Source: Plazaster borealis (lineage: Eukaryota > Echinodermata > Asteroidea > Forcipulatida > Labidiasteridae). From it: 64,000 nucleotides of DNA. The stretch lies in contig CM037463.1 in assembly GCA_021014325.1 (NCBI GenBank), positions 7,323,001-7,387,000 of the forward strand. Reading direction: 5' to 3'. The notes under the pieces are model-generated. The model was not told the DNA's origin. It made no database searches and saw nothing but the letters and a program-made list of their open reading frames with translations. A program made the translations under genes and the position numbers. The first letter of the stretch is position 1; each line of letters opens with the position of its first letter. Shown here in pieces: positions 54,601 to 63,651 of the stretch.

Positions 54601-57600
54601 TTGAGACGTGAACTTTTTTCACAATTGATCTGTGATTTTGTTTTAAATTGGAAGATTTGACTTCTAGGTGGCAGAAGATTTACCTACCATTTTTCCCTTT
54701 ATCTATCTATCTGAGCTTACACATACATTCAAGAATAATAGATAACCAGATAAGTCTGCTGCCACCTAGCGCCTCCGATTAAAATATGACCTTTTTTCTT
54801 AATTGAGCAATGACCTTTAACCTAAGTTACAACCTTGTTGGTTAAAATATGACCTCTTTGCATAATTAAGTTATGACATTATTGTACATGTAAGTTATGA
54901 CCTTCATGCATGACTAAATAATGACCTTGTTTTTCAACTGAATGCTGACCTTATGACACTAGATTAGATTAGATTAGATAAGATTTGATTCAAACTTTAT
55001 TATCCCACACAGGGGGAAATGATAACGGCCTTGACAATGAACTGTTTACAAAAGCAATGGAACGGCTTAAAATTCAATATGCTTTTTACTTACAGAACTT
55101 ACTAAAGAGTTTCTACGGATCTTTGAGGCTTGCCCCAGCAGGCTGAAGCGGAGAATTTCAAATGAAAAAATACCGGTAAGGCGAATCCGTTTCTTCTTTG
55201 CCTAGACTTAGCATCAAACTTCAAACCAGGGCCCAATTTCATAGAGCTGCTTAAGCAGACAATGTTGCTTACCAGTTCTGTGCTTAGCACAAATTACAGT
55301 CGACTCTCGTTAATATGAGGTCTGCCGGACTAGCCCGTTTTCCTTGAACATCCGAAGCTCGTAATATCTGATCGCGGTAATATCAATGCACTATGCACAA
55401 AGTGCATGACATAATGGCTGCACGTGTACACAGATAAGGCTGTTGCAATACAGTGGATAACTGTGCATAGTGTGTGCATGTACCGCACAAACAAGCACAA
55501 AATTGGGCTGAAAATGCACATCAGGCACTTGTAAAACTCAATGGATCAGTATTAACCGGAACCTCGTAATATGCAAGCTCGTAATAACGGGAGTCGACTG
55601 TAGCAGGACACCAGTCAAAGATGGTGCATATGACATGGTATTTTGGCTGGTAACCTTATTCTAGTAAGCATAATTTGGTTGGGCTTAGCTACTTTTTGTG
55701 CTTTAGCAGCTCTATGAAATTGGGTCCTGGGCAAATCTTCCTAAACCTCATTACCAGTAAAAATAAAATGTGCGATTAACTCTTTCCTCACCATACATGA
55801 CTTTTGTCGACTGCACTCATACCCCTTCTTCCTTACCGTTGGCGACTAAGTCAACCAAGCTTCCATACAAAAAAGCACACAAGCGGGGGCAATAAAATTA
55901 TTTGGTACAATGTCATCTGAAAACAGTGTGATCTGTAACCACATGGCGTTTCATAGGTGGTTTGCATTTTAGATATTTCCACTCTTATTTGTAGGGATTG
56001 CACAATAGCAACCTTATTTTATTTTACCACCATTGTAATGATCCAATCTTTTTCTTTCCAACTTGGGTATGGAGGGTGAACTTGGACAAAAGTACATCTT
56101 AATAGCAAATTGCCTTTGTGCTCAAGTTCAAGTGCTTTATTGTGTGTAAGCTTGGTTGACTACAGTCGCCATTGGTAAAGAAGAGGGGGTATGAGTGCAG
56201 TTGACAAAAGTTGTCTATGGTAAGGAAAGGGTTAAACAATTTAAAAAGCAGCTTTTAAAAGTAATAATCCTGCTTAACAGCTTTAAGAAATTGGGCCCAA
56301 AATATAAAAAAGGGGGTTAGACCAATGACAAACGAAATAATGCTGTACTCTCTTTCACAATGCCCAATCAACACCAAACACTGGGATTGTTTTGTGATTT
56401 GATAAAATTTGTGTTATCCTTGTAGGTTATGCCACACAAGAGGTCTCGTCTCAAGGAAGGTGCATCAGATTCCCAATCATCCAGCACTGCCAAGACAACT
56501 GCTGCATCATCGGCTTCAACTTCATCTGTGGACAGTGGCCTACCAGGGAGCAACAGCTTCGACAGCTTCAGAAACTCCCAAGACACCGATTCCACATGTC
56601 AAGGGGATGGTCAAGGGTCTTCAGCCGGTGGTGACACTGAGAACGACAGACCAGCGTTGCATGAGATCAATATGGGCTTACCCATGGTTGAATCCTCCCT
56701 GTTTTCCTTAGATACAGATTACATGGGTGGCACAGGTTATAATGTAAACCCTGGTTTAGATTCCAAACAAGGTCTTCCTGGCTCCCAGTCCGACTCGGAT
56801 TGTGGGAAAATGGGTGACCAACAGGGCCACCCTGTCAAGGTGTCCCTGAAGGAGTATCGGGAACAGAAAGAGCGTGAACGTATGAAGACAGCCAAACAGA
56901 TTGGGTCAAGTAAAGAGGGCGCTCCACCAAGAACGAGCCATACTGTCTCTCGACCAAGTTCTCAGAATCTCTCAGGTATGAAAGGGAATGTCAACTCTCC
57001 CCATACAGATGCGCAACGAAGCAGGGAAAAATACCACAGCCAGGGAAACCAGAAGCAACGGCCGGATGACAGGAAAGCAGAGAGGCAATCAGGAACCCCC
57101 CTGGAACCCTCCAGTAATCCCCACACTAAGGCACAAGGAAGACCGCCGCCAGACCTCAAACATTCAAGAGACCAAAGACAACATTCTCAACATAGACCCA
57201 ATGACTTGGAAGTTCACGCCGCTCGTGGTGCTACTGTCACAGAATCCAAATATTCCAAGAATTCCGACCAGTATCATAAACCTCACCAAGAGCCCAGCAA
57301 GAATAACTCAGATCGCAAACAGCTGTTGAGTCCAAATTTGCAGGAAAAAGAACACAAAAGAAATGGTTTTGAAAATAAAGATCATGGTGCTAACTCGCGT
57401 CCACCGGAGGGTGTACCCAAGATACCAAGCAGTGGTGCACCATCCAAATCACACGGGTCGGGATCCCAAAAACACCATCATTTGGAGACCCAAAAAGCGC
57501 ACGGTTCTGTGAAGCTTCTGCCTGCAGAACCACTTGTGAAGCAAAATCCAGAGACACTTAGGCTTGTCAAACCTGAAGCCCATAGATCTCAGAGGTCTGA

Positions 57601-60154
57601 GAACCAGGTGATTCAGAAATCTGAGAAACACAGAGTACCTCATCCAGACATGGCCAAACTGCACAAATCGCAATCTCTCAAGCCGCAGAGATTTGAAACT
57701 CCCAAAGCACCTTCCATCGAGAAACATTTGTCCCAGCCAGCTGTGCCACCACTGGTCCCACTTAGCTATGTTGGGCAAGAAGAGAAAGTGAGTGGTCTAC
57801 CGACTCAGAAAGTGGAACCACCTCTACCCATTGACCGCGAGTTGCCTAAACCACAAAGACCTGAGCGGGTGCTCTTACCACAAACTGTGAAAGTTGAGAA
57901 ATCAAGTACGCCAGCATTAAACAGACATAATATGACAAAGCCACACAAGTCGGAGGATCCACACCTACAGAGACCTGAGGTTTTAAAAGCTCCAAAATCT
58001 GACCCAGGAGCAGTGATCAAAACAGAGCCGGCAAAAGTGAAGAGTCCTGGTTCGTCGAAAGTAAAGGCTCCAAAGGTTACAAAAGTGAAGGGCCCTGAAG
58101 TAGCCAAAGTGCAGAAACCTGTTGGGCATAAACCTCAGAAAATGGAGACACTAAGGTTACCGAAGACGGATGCTCAAATTACTCCAAACTATGATCTGCT
58201 CAAACAGCTAAGAACTGACACTTCAGAAATGTCCTCAAAACTGAAGCCAATTGTACTTCCAATAAAGATGGTAAAACAAGAACCACAGATTCCTCCGACA
58301 CCAGTGGTGAAGACAGAGAAACCAGATGCTCCCAGACCACAAAAGCCTAATCAGCCTCAACCTCCCAAATCAGATCCATCAAAGCGTCAAAGACTAAAGG
58401 TGGAACCTGGACTAACTCACAGACCAACAACACCAAAGTCACAAATTCCCCCACTAGCTGTACCTGTTAAGATGGAGAAGTCTCCAACCCCGGAGCGGAC
58501 CACACCCATGTCTCCACAGCCGAAACTAAAGGTCTTGGAAATGGCAGTTCTGCAAGCTGATCTTAATATTAAGACAGAAATATTAGACATAGCAGCATCC
58601 AGTTCGAAAGGAGCAACACGTAGAAAGCCTCAGACACCACCATCTGCAAAACTTGAGAATCCCTGGGACAAAACGGGCATGCCCTCTTCACTTAAGCCAG
58701 TAACACCTAAACAGTCAGATATATCTAACTCGTACATTCCTGACAAGGCTAAATCACAAAGGGCAGAAACTGTAACTCCTCTGAAGGCAGACACAGACAA
58801 ACAGCACAAACCTTTGACTCCGAAATCTCAGAAATCCACAACGCCCAGATCTCGGGCCTCACCTGGAGCATCAAGCCAAGCCTCCAAGCCATCAAAGGCA
58901 GCAGTTTCTGAGACACCAAAAGTTGCCCATGCAGGAGGAATATCTGACAAAAAAGTTGTGTGGGAATCAATAAAACCCCTTGAAGTACTAAAATCAGGAG
59001 GTTCAGATCAGGCACCTGACAGCGAATCTGTAGAAACGGACATTGATGAACTTATTAATGCAGATATTGCAGCACTGTCAAAGAAGCAGGGTTTTGAACC
59101 ACCTACGCTCTTAGAACCAAATCCTTCATTTCCCGAAGTTAATACAGTGGAACCCAAAGAGAGAAGAAGGGAACGTGATGAAATTTCTCTTCCAAAGAGC
59201 TACAGAGAAAAGGAAAGCCATCACAGAAAACGGCATTCGGATGAACACAGATCCAAGAGTTCATCACATAAACACCATCGATCATCAGATCATAATCGAA
59301 GAGGAACTCCAAACACTGATGCCATTCCAAGCCCAGTTGAACAGACCCCTACTACTGATGCTGCTGGTGATAGCCAGCCCCACTCCATCCTTACCACATC
59401 AACAGGCATCAGGTTAAAGATAAAGGGTCTGTCCAACTCGATGAACAGCGGCAGTAGTAATAATGCCAAAGTGGAGTCACCGTCAGACCGTAAACAAACA
59501 GGCTCGCCTGCATTACGCCTAAAGCTGAATCTGGCCAAGGTGCAGGCAAATTCTGACCATCCTCCCGAAGCAGAAATCATCCCAGAAAGAGAGCGAGCCA
59601 GCAGCCACCGGCAGCATCACCACCACCATCGCAAGCATAAACACCACCACAAGTCCAGGAGTCAACGTAGAGTAGAGGATGGTGGTGAGCCACATCGAAT
59701 GAAACGGTCGCACAGCCGCTCGGATTCAGTATCCTCAGGTAGAGAGGAATCCCCGGCAATCTCCTCGCCAGCGAAGAAGAGAGCTCATAGTGGGGAGCGC
59801 TACTTGAAGACTCAGTCCATTCTCCCTAACGATCAGTCCCTGTTGCGGTTTCCCATGCCACCCTCTGATCCTAACCAGTCTACTGCCCCAGGGTACGTGG
59901 ACTACAACAAACGCAGTCATACGATGCTGCAGGACAACAGTCCCAGCTTAGCTTCCACTGGTCAGTTCTCGTACAACACGTCAGAGTTGTTGCACAACGC
60001 ACCCCTTACAACAGTCACGGCATTGCCATCCTCTGAAGGGTTCTCGTTCTACCCATACAGTCAACCACAAATTCCATCAGATGGGCACCTTCCCCCTCCC
60101 CCACCACCCCTCCCAAGAGAGAATCTACCCCCTCCCCCTCCTCCTCCTATGTGA
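39533..60154 (+). CDS. CCNT1: cyclin T (ten coding exons, about 1501 residues)
   Basis: Cyclin T binds and activates CDK9 to form P-TEFb, which phosphorylates the RNA polymerase II CTD and pausing factors in the nucleus. Ten exons join in frame from ATG 39533 to TGA 60152-60154. Residues 8-259 form the two cyclin folds: [73 protein letters not shown] and [10 protein letters not shown]. Conserved tail marks follow: KVSLKEYRE (about 397), a His-rich run (1320-1335) and a proline-rich end. At 1501 residues it is about twice human CCNT1 or CCNT2. A single invertebrate co-orthologue is assumed. Confidence 0.95.
39685..41044. other. cyclin T intron 1, first part, no element recognised
   Basis: A second ATGGCGGC (YY1-like) lies near 39734. 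The rest is AT-rich without clear repeats. Confidence 0.45.
41049..41325. mobile_element. MITE, family AGGCACTG (right end lost)
   Basis: TTAA lies at 41045-41048, then AGGTACTGCACAAG. It runs in the same sense as 16335-16692 and breaks off at about 41325. Confidence 0.75.
42050..42131 (+). CDS. CCNT1: cyclin T exon 2 ([16 protein letters not shown])
   Basis: The acceptor is tctgcacag and the donor gtaagt. It encodes cyclin box helix 1 to 2 ([20 protein letters not shown]). Confidence 0.93.
42291..42622. mobile_element. MITE with CAGGGCTCGAA ends
   Basis: The ends are CAGGGCTCGAAATT and AAATTCGAGCCCTG, flanked on both sides by TACAC, a likely 5-bp target duplication. The interior is non-coding. 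The superfamily is unassigned. Confidence 0.7.
43185..43517 (+). mobile_element. SINE family 1, diverged
   Basis: The head is gcgtgtcatggttaaaagc with gactcaagctctgg and B-box gggttcaagtctc. The end resembles family 2 (catccttgtctggtttcatcaccagaatta), so it may be a chimera. Confidence 0.7.
43633..43761 (+). CDS. CCNT1: cyclin T exon 3 ([19 protein letters not shown])
   Basis: It has 43 codons with acceptor ttttttgtag and donor gtgagt. [13 protein letters not shown] is the central helix of the first cyclin fold and contacts CDK9. Confidence 0.96.
43787..43913. repeat. GCCTCTGTTGCCCCTGG repeat (inverse)
   Basis: gcaaagggcacttccattggaaaatctt and ggggcaccaaggccaagaccaggggc match 37844-37925. 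It begins 25 bases after a cyclin T splice donor. Confidence 0.65.
43914..44627. other. intron, no clear element
   Basis: It has trinucleotide-rich runs (ctactact) near 44020-44070. Nothing else is recognised. Confidence 0.4.
44628..44826 (+). mobile_element. SINE family 3
   Basis: It has agctcggtgttcttgttgtaag, the B-box gggttcgaatccc, and the tail tattcttcatcc. Confidence 0.75.
45073..45133 (+). CDS. CCNT1: cyclin T exon 4 ([20 protein letters not shown])
   Basis: The acceptor is tctcattctcag and the donor gtgagt. It forms the last helix of the first cyclin fold ([11 protein letters not shown] across the junction). Confidence 0.93.
45820..46106. mobile_element. MITE with CAGGGTTCTCCCC ends
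   Basis: CAGGGTTCTCCCCA at the left is matched by GGGGAGAACCCTG at the right. The interior is non-coding and includes gatacgcgcaaattgcgcgcgatatgc direct repeats. No clean target duplication is visible. Confidence 0.7.
46274..46618. mobile_element. TTAA-type MITE related to 22721-23028
   Basis: TTAA lies at 46270-46273, then AGGGATTGTATGG. The right end (ccaaacgtatacagaccc) has a decayed TTAA. It lies 70 bases before cyclin T exon 5. Confidence 0.7.
46689..46751 (+). CDS. CCNT1: cyclin T exon 5 ([20 protein letters not shown])
   Basis: It starts and ends within codons. [12 protein letters not shown] is nearly invariant in cyclins T and K. The donor is gtgagt. Confidence 0.95.
46752..49753. 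other. cyclin T intron 5, no element recognised
   Basis: This 3-kb AT-rich intron holds no SINE, MITE or RNA gene that I can recognise. Short open frames in it show no similarity. The last 130 bases before exon 6 are C-rich. Confidence 0.45.
49754..49799 (+). CDS. CCNT1: cyclin T exon 6 ([15 protein letters not shown])
   Basis: This micro-scale exon of 46 bases follows the acceptor acgagagcag. The donor gttggc has T at +3, an unusual base, yet phase and the SLHLTTF junction fix it. Confidence 0.92.
49800..51320. other. cyclin T intron 6, first part, no element recognised
   Basis: AT-rich sequence with scattered short open frames and no recognisable element. Confidence 0.4.
51321..51735 (+). 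mobile_element. SINE family 3 split by a foldback element
   Basis: The head (tgtgatggtaagacatct) stops at 51358 and resumes at about 51598 (gctctagaatttcagggtggtgagttcgaatctc). The intact order gtaagacatctgctctag is seen in the copy at 27545. Confidence 0.75.
51359..51597. mobile_element. foldback element, ATTTCATAGAGCTGC family
   Basis: The left arm (aggcccaatttcatagagctg...) and the right arm (...cttagcagctctatgagatttggccct) are inverse copies. The loop has ccatgtaa and inverse acatggaaatttgg. Confidence 0.82.
51886..51976 (+). CDS. CCNT1: cyclin T exon 7 ([20 protein letters not shown])
   Basis: The acceptor is ttttgattgcag and the donor gtagga. It encodes [10 protein letters not shown] and [16 protein letters not shown] of the second cyclin fold. 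Confidence 0.95.
52582..52785. mobile_element. foldback element, ATTTCATAGAGCTGC family
   Basis: The ends are gggcccaatttcacagagctgc and gcagctctatgaaattgggc. It lies 50 bases before cyclin T exon 8. Confidence 0.82.
52835..52907 (+). CDS. CCNT1: cyclin T exon 8 ([14 protein letters not shown])
   Basis: The acceptor is acacccatgcag and the donor gtgagt. It encodes [19 protein letters not shown]. Confidence 0.95.
53095..54660 (+). repeat. 1.5-kb degenerate minisatellite, about 25-bp unit
   Basis: The unit is close to GATCTTGTGACACAGTTGAG + TTTAT, with many point changes and length variants. The 3' part (54380-54660) shifts to a unit with ttgtttcacaattgagtattgtg. Echoes continue to 54955 (tatgaccttattg). 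Confidence 0.9.
54661..54780. repeat. foldback insertion in the minisatellite (CTAGGTGGCAG / CTGCCACCTAG)
   Basis: ctaggtggcagaagatttacc and ggtaagtctgctgccacctag-like ends are inverse copies. The latter string also ends the repeat at 21370-21425. Confidence 0.65.
54961..55045 (-). repeat. LINE 3' end with (ATCTA)n tail
   Basis: The minus strand reads atttccccctgtgtgggataataaagtttgaat and then (atcta)n, the usual 3' end of a non-LTR retrotransposon. It lies 50 bases before cyclin T exon 9. Confidence 0.65.
55096..55175 (+). CDS. CCNT1: cyclin T exon 9 ([20 protein letters not shown])
   Basis: It forms the last helix of the second cyclin fold (ELTxEFLxI, P.RLKR). The acceptor is ttacttacag and the donor gtaagg. 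Confidence 0.93.
55228..55735. mobile_element. foldback element, ATTTCATAGAGCTGC family, split by a MITE
   Basis: It starts with gggcccaatttcatagagctgc and ends with gcagctctatgaaattgggtcc. The inner element 55297-55600 interrupts it. Confidence 0.85.
55297..55600. mobile_element. TA-flanked MITE, pogo/mariner-like
   Basis: The ends CAGTCGACTCTCGTTA and TAACGGGAGTCGACTG are inverse-related, with a TA duplication at 55295-55296 and 55601-55602. It is 304 bp and non-coding. TA target and CAGT-type ends suit the Tc1/mariner-pogo group. Confidence 0.85.
55780..56231. mobile_element. TTAA-flanked MITE with about 95-bp terminal inverted repeats
   Basis: TTAA lies at 55776-55779 and 56232-56235. 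The arms share ctttcctcaccata, gactgcactcataccccttctt and gtcaaccaagctt in inverse order. The interior is non-coding. Confidence 0.85.
56426..60154 (+). CDS. CCNT1: cyclin T exon 10, giant disordered C-terminal exon (1242 codons)
   Basis: After acceptor atccttgtag one frame stays open for 3.7 kb. In order it holds a basic patch (PHKRSRLK), a Ser-rich stretch, KVSLKEYRE with a charged helix (residues about 397-415), a long Lys/Pro-rich region with seven psi-K-x-E sites (about 746-974), and many S/T-P sites. Further on are [27 protein letters not shown] and [26 protein letters not shown] (1320-1335) and a polyproline end. In vertebrate cyclin T1 the His-rich region promotes condensate formation. 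The Lys/Pro-rich region has no obvious vertebrate equivalent and explains the extra length. Confidence 0.93.
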   Translation, partial: VMPHKRSRLKEGASDSQSSSTAKTTAASSASTSSVDSGLPGSNSFDSFRNSQDTDSTCQGDGQGSSAGGDTENDRPALHEINMGLPMVESSLFSLDTDYMGGTGYNVNPGLDSKQGLPGSQSDSDCGKMGDQQGHPVKVSLKEYREQKERERMKTAKQIGSSKEGAPPRTSHTVSRPSSQNLSGMKGNVNSPHTDAQRSREKYHSQGNQKQRPDDRKAERQSGTPLEPSSNPHTKAQGRPPPDLKHSRDQRQHSQHRPNDLEVHAARGATVTESKYSKNSDQYHKPHQEPSKNNSDRKQLLSPNLQEKEHKRNGFENKDHGANSRPPEGVPKIPSSGAPSKSHGSGSQKHHHLETQKAHGSVKLLPAEPLVKQNPETLRLVKPEAHRSQRSENQVIQKSEKHRVPHPDMAKLHKSQSLKPQRFETPKAPSIEKHLSQPAVPPLVPLSYVGQEEKVSGLPTQKVEPPLPIDRELPKPQRPERVLLPQTVKVEKSSTPALNRHNMTKPHKSEDPHLQRPEVLKAPKSDPGAVIKTEPAKVKSPGSSKVKAPKVTKVKGPEVAKVQKPVGHKPQKMETLRLPKTDAQITPNYDLLKQLRTDTSEMSSKLKPIVLPIKMVKQEPQIPPTPVVKTEKPDAPRPQKPNQPQPPKSDPSKRQRLKVEPGLTHRPTTPKSQIPPLAVPVKMEKSPTPERTTPMSPQPKLKVLEMAVLQADLNIKTEILDIAASSSKGATRRKPQTPPSAKLENPWDKTGMPSSLKPVTPKQSDISNSYIPDKAKSQRAETVTPLKADTDKQHKPLTPKSQKSTTPRSRASPGASSQASKPSKAAVSETPKVAHAGGISDKKVVWESIKPLEVLKSGGSDQAPDSESVETDIDELINADIAALSKKQGFEPPTLLEPNPSFPEVNTVEPKERRRERDEISLPKSYREKESHHRKRHSDEHRSKSSSHKHHRSSDHNRRGTPNTDAIPSPVEQTPTTDAAGDSQPHSILTTSTGIRLKIKGLSNSMNSGSSNNAKVESPSDRKQTGSPALRLKLNLAKVQANSDHPPEAEIIPERERASSHRQHHHHHRKHKHHHKSRSQRRVEDGGEPHRMKRSHSRSDSVSSGREESPAISSPAKKRAHSGERYLKTQSILPNDQSLLRFPMPPSDPNQSTAPGYVDYNKRSHTMLQDNSPSLASTGQFSYNTSELLHNAPLTTVTALPSSEGFSFYPYSQPQIPSDGHLPPPPPPLPRENLPPPPPPPM

Positions 60155-63100
60155 GATGGCCTATACTTTGGTCCGCTCTGTCGCCCTCTAAATCAGCATA
60201 AAAATGCGAAAATATTGAGTCATTTTCTAGTTTGAGCATTTGAAATCAACATTCTGATTTTAGAAGTGATTGACTTTTAAAAAACTACAGGTTTGTTTCC
60301 AATAATTTTTTATTTATTATTATTTCTTCTGCTTTTACCCGAATCTTTACTGTAAAGGCATTTATTACATTATCCAAAAGCTGTGAAGTCGTGTAAAGTC
60401 AACTAAAAGCTTGTAATCTTTGAGAAAGTGTATGAATATTTCATGATAACCTCAAAGTGTATTTAATAACTGTTAAAGTCGATTGAATGATGAAGCTATG
60501 AAGATATTTACCTGAGGAATTTGTGAGTTGCAGAGAAATTGAGAAAAAACGTTGTCTTTGTTTGAAGCTTGACTACTGTGTTTTAAATTTGTTATTTTTC
60601 ATGTAGCACTTGCAGTATAAAGAAATTTGAAATTATCAGTTGAAAAAAACTGTTCAATTAAAAGGAAATAGTACCACAAAATCTTCATTAAAAAAAAAAA
60701 AAAATTATAAGTGTTCAGGTTTTTTTAGGATTTTATTTTAAAATCAATTGAAAAGCAAAAAACTTCATTAGATTAAAGTACAACTTATTATTTCCTTTTT
60801 TTATTTTTTTGTTTTTCTTTGTCTTTTAGTTTCAACTGCTGATCACTTGTACATACAAAGTTATATGAATACTTGAAGAGAAATAATTAGTAGACATTTT
60901 AAGTCTTACAGATATATTCGTACTAAGGATGATATCTGTAGTTGGCAGTTTATTACCCAATTGAGAAGAATGTATTCGCCATTCCCACTAATAGGGTTAT
61001 TGTTGAGATGTAACCATTTCAATTAAATATTAACTCCATGGTTAGACTGACTATTTATTTTCTTTGAACTGCTCCCACGAAAGTGAGGAAAAGTTGAAAC
61101 ATGGGCTGTCATTTTTTGTGTGTATGCCATAACCAAAATAGCAACTGAATTGTTGCATCTGTCATAATCACTTGCTCAACCTAAACTTTGCTTTAAAGAA
61201 AATGGTTGGACAGTCTGACAAATGATAACTTGGACTAGCTTGGTGGTACTTTCTGCTCTATGATAATTAATGTTACACATTTGTTCAGCTGTTGTTAAAA
61301 GCATCTTCAACATTCCAAGAAATGTCACCTCTCTTACTTCCACCTTCAAAGAGTTGAATGAAAACAAAAAACTGTACTCTGCACTGTAATCACTTTTTGT
61401 TGGTATTTTGTTTACCCTTTTAATCTGAAAACCGATACCATTCGCCCAGTTTCATAGAACTGCTAAAAAAAAATGGTGTGGGAGGGTTGAACAATGCTAA
61501 AAATATGTATAAGTGTTTATGTGCTTCAGCATCAATCACTTAAATCACTCGGCATTTTGGCAGGTGAAAGGTGACAGATTTCTTTTGAGTACCTTAGCAG
61601 CGCTATGAAATTGGTCCCATGGGCGAACTTTGGTTTTTGCATGTTGTGTTTTTTGGGCTACCGAATCAAGAGTTCACCACTTGACTGCTCTATTTAGCAA
61701 AGGCCACAAAACAGCACTGGCAAGTTTGTCCAAATTTGTGTCATTTTGTTTGGGCTTGTAATAATTGGCTTGTCAGTGGGATTTATTTTCAAGAGAATTA
61801 ATTTTCAGTGTGAAGGGTCTTGGGATAGGACCGACTTGAGAATTGTGGACATTAGATCCAAAGTTTAAACGAAAATCCAACATTTAAAACAAAGGAAACA
61901 TTCTGAAGATATCAAACAAATAAAGCTGATAGCTCGACATTTTCTTTGACAGGGTTTGACTTTAATCTGTCGTTAAGTTTGGCATTAATCCTCCTGAACG
62001 TCATGAGCCATGATGCATTGCATTCGTGAAGTATGACCACCCTTTCAGTTGGAAATATGCTGGCTCTCACTGCGGAAGCACAGATCATTTTTTCGTTCTT
62101 GACTTAAGACGCTGACGAGCCAATTATTTTAGGATTCCCAAGAATTCACTTGATATTAAAGGGATGGTAATGAATTAGTAGTTGTTTTTTAACAAGAGTA
62201 CATTCATTCAGCCCTTCCAGTTTTTAAGAAGCACGTTTCAAAACTAACATGAGAAAATACTGGTGAAATAAATTATGTTTTTGTATAATACAGTTTATGA
62301 CTGTTGCATGCTTGGGGTTTTTTGTTTCTGTTTTGTATGCTTCATTTCTCTCAATTTAAAGGGAAAGGCAAATGATTTTCACCACAATTTTTTTCAGACT
62401 ATTATTTTTTAAGAATAAACGGTATTGTCAACAACTTTACACCAAGAATCTTTTTAGATTAGAACTACATGTAGTCGCATAATTTATACAGCAGTCACCA
62501 ACCTTCTACCATGCTTTTAATAGTAAGCAACATTGCTTTCTGTGTGGAATTTTCTGAAGATGCCTGGTATTTGATTACTTGGATTAAATAAGTACTGCTT
62601 GATTTCAGGGCATTACTAAAGAGTAATGGATGCTTTCTGCTCGGACTGTAAAAGAACTGTGTGGATATTGTGTTTAAATTAACATATGATAAGCTTCCAA
62701 GAATTGGAAATGGTAAACTGATGAGAATCGGCACTAGGGAGAGCTTCTGTTCGTAATTGAAACGATCTATTAATTGTATGTAATCAGTTGTTAGAGTTAG
62801 TAGAACTTAAGAAGTACATGTGTAGTTGAGTTGTGCCGTTGATTAATTGAATGAATATCATCACGGACCAATAGTTGGTCCTTGAGCGGAAAGCAAATCA
62901 GTTTTTGTTTTTTTCCTTTGTGTTTTTTCTCGCGACTTTATAGATTTCTTGTAGATTCAACATGAAACCCGAATGGGGTGGTACATTTTGTATATTTCTT
63001 AATAATTATGTTTAATGTATATAACTTTAAAAAACAAATAATAACGATAATGAATGGAAAAACGTGTAGCGTATAATGTTATCGGCTGAGTGTGTGTGAC

Positions 63101-63651
63101 AGTACAGAGTAAATTATATCAAAGATATCGGGGAGAGCAAAATGGGGGATGACAAAAGAATAATTTGGAGAAAAAGTTCTGGTGGAGGTCAGAATGGAAA
63201 AGAGTTCATACTTACAAGTTCACTTTAGTATTGCATTAAGGATTTCTTTTTCCTGTTTAAAAGATGAGTGTTGGCCTTTTTTAACCGATATGTTTTGACA
63301 TTTTTATTACCAGTCGGTGTTCTACAAAATGTATCACTTAAAGGGTAGCTTGAGACTGTTTATTTATTTTCTTTGAGTCCTAGCAGATTGACACACAAAC
63401 AAAAAGAAGTTGTCTTGAAAGCCAAAAATTATTTGGCACAAGTTTATGATTTTTCTCTCTTCCTGTAGACCATGCCATGAATATTATTATTATTTTTCTG
63501 GGGAATTCTGTAAATTTAAAATTTGTTTTGCTAAAACATGCTAATGTAATGCAAAGACTTCAATCAAATCATCTGCCATAAAAAAAATGTCCTGGTAGCA
63601 TGAGTGTTAGCATGGTCTGGGTTGACTATGGGGTTGGTGACTCAGTTAGTA
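60155..63651 (+). other. cyclin T 3' UTR and downstream sequence
   Basis: AT-rich sequence with AATAAA at 61919-61924 and 62267-62272 and ATTAAA near 61022, any of which could end the mRNA. A decayed foldback element of the ATTTCATAGAGCTGC family lies at 61441-61625. No further gene is seen. Confidence 0.45.

Noticed and set aside
53095..54660. CRISPR-like array
   Set aside because: The repeats are contiguous and degenerate with no unique spacers, in an intron of an animal gene.
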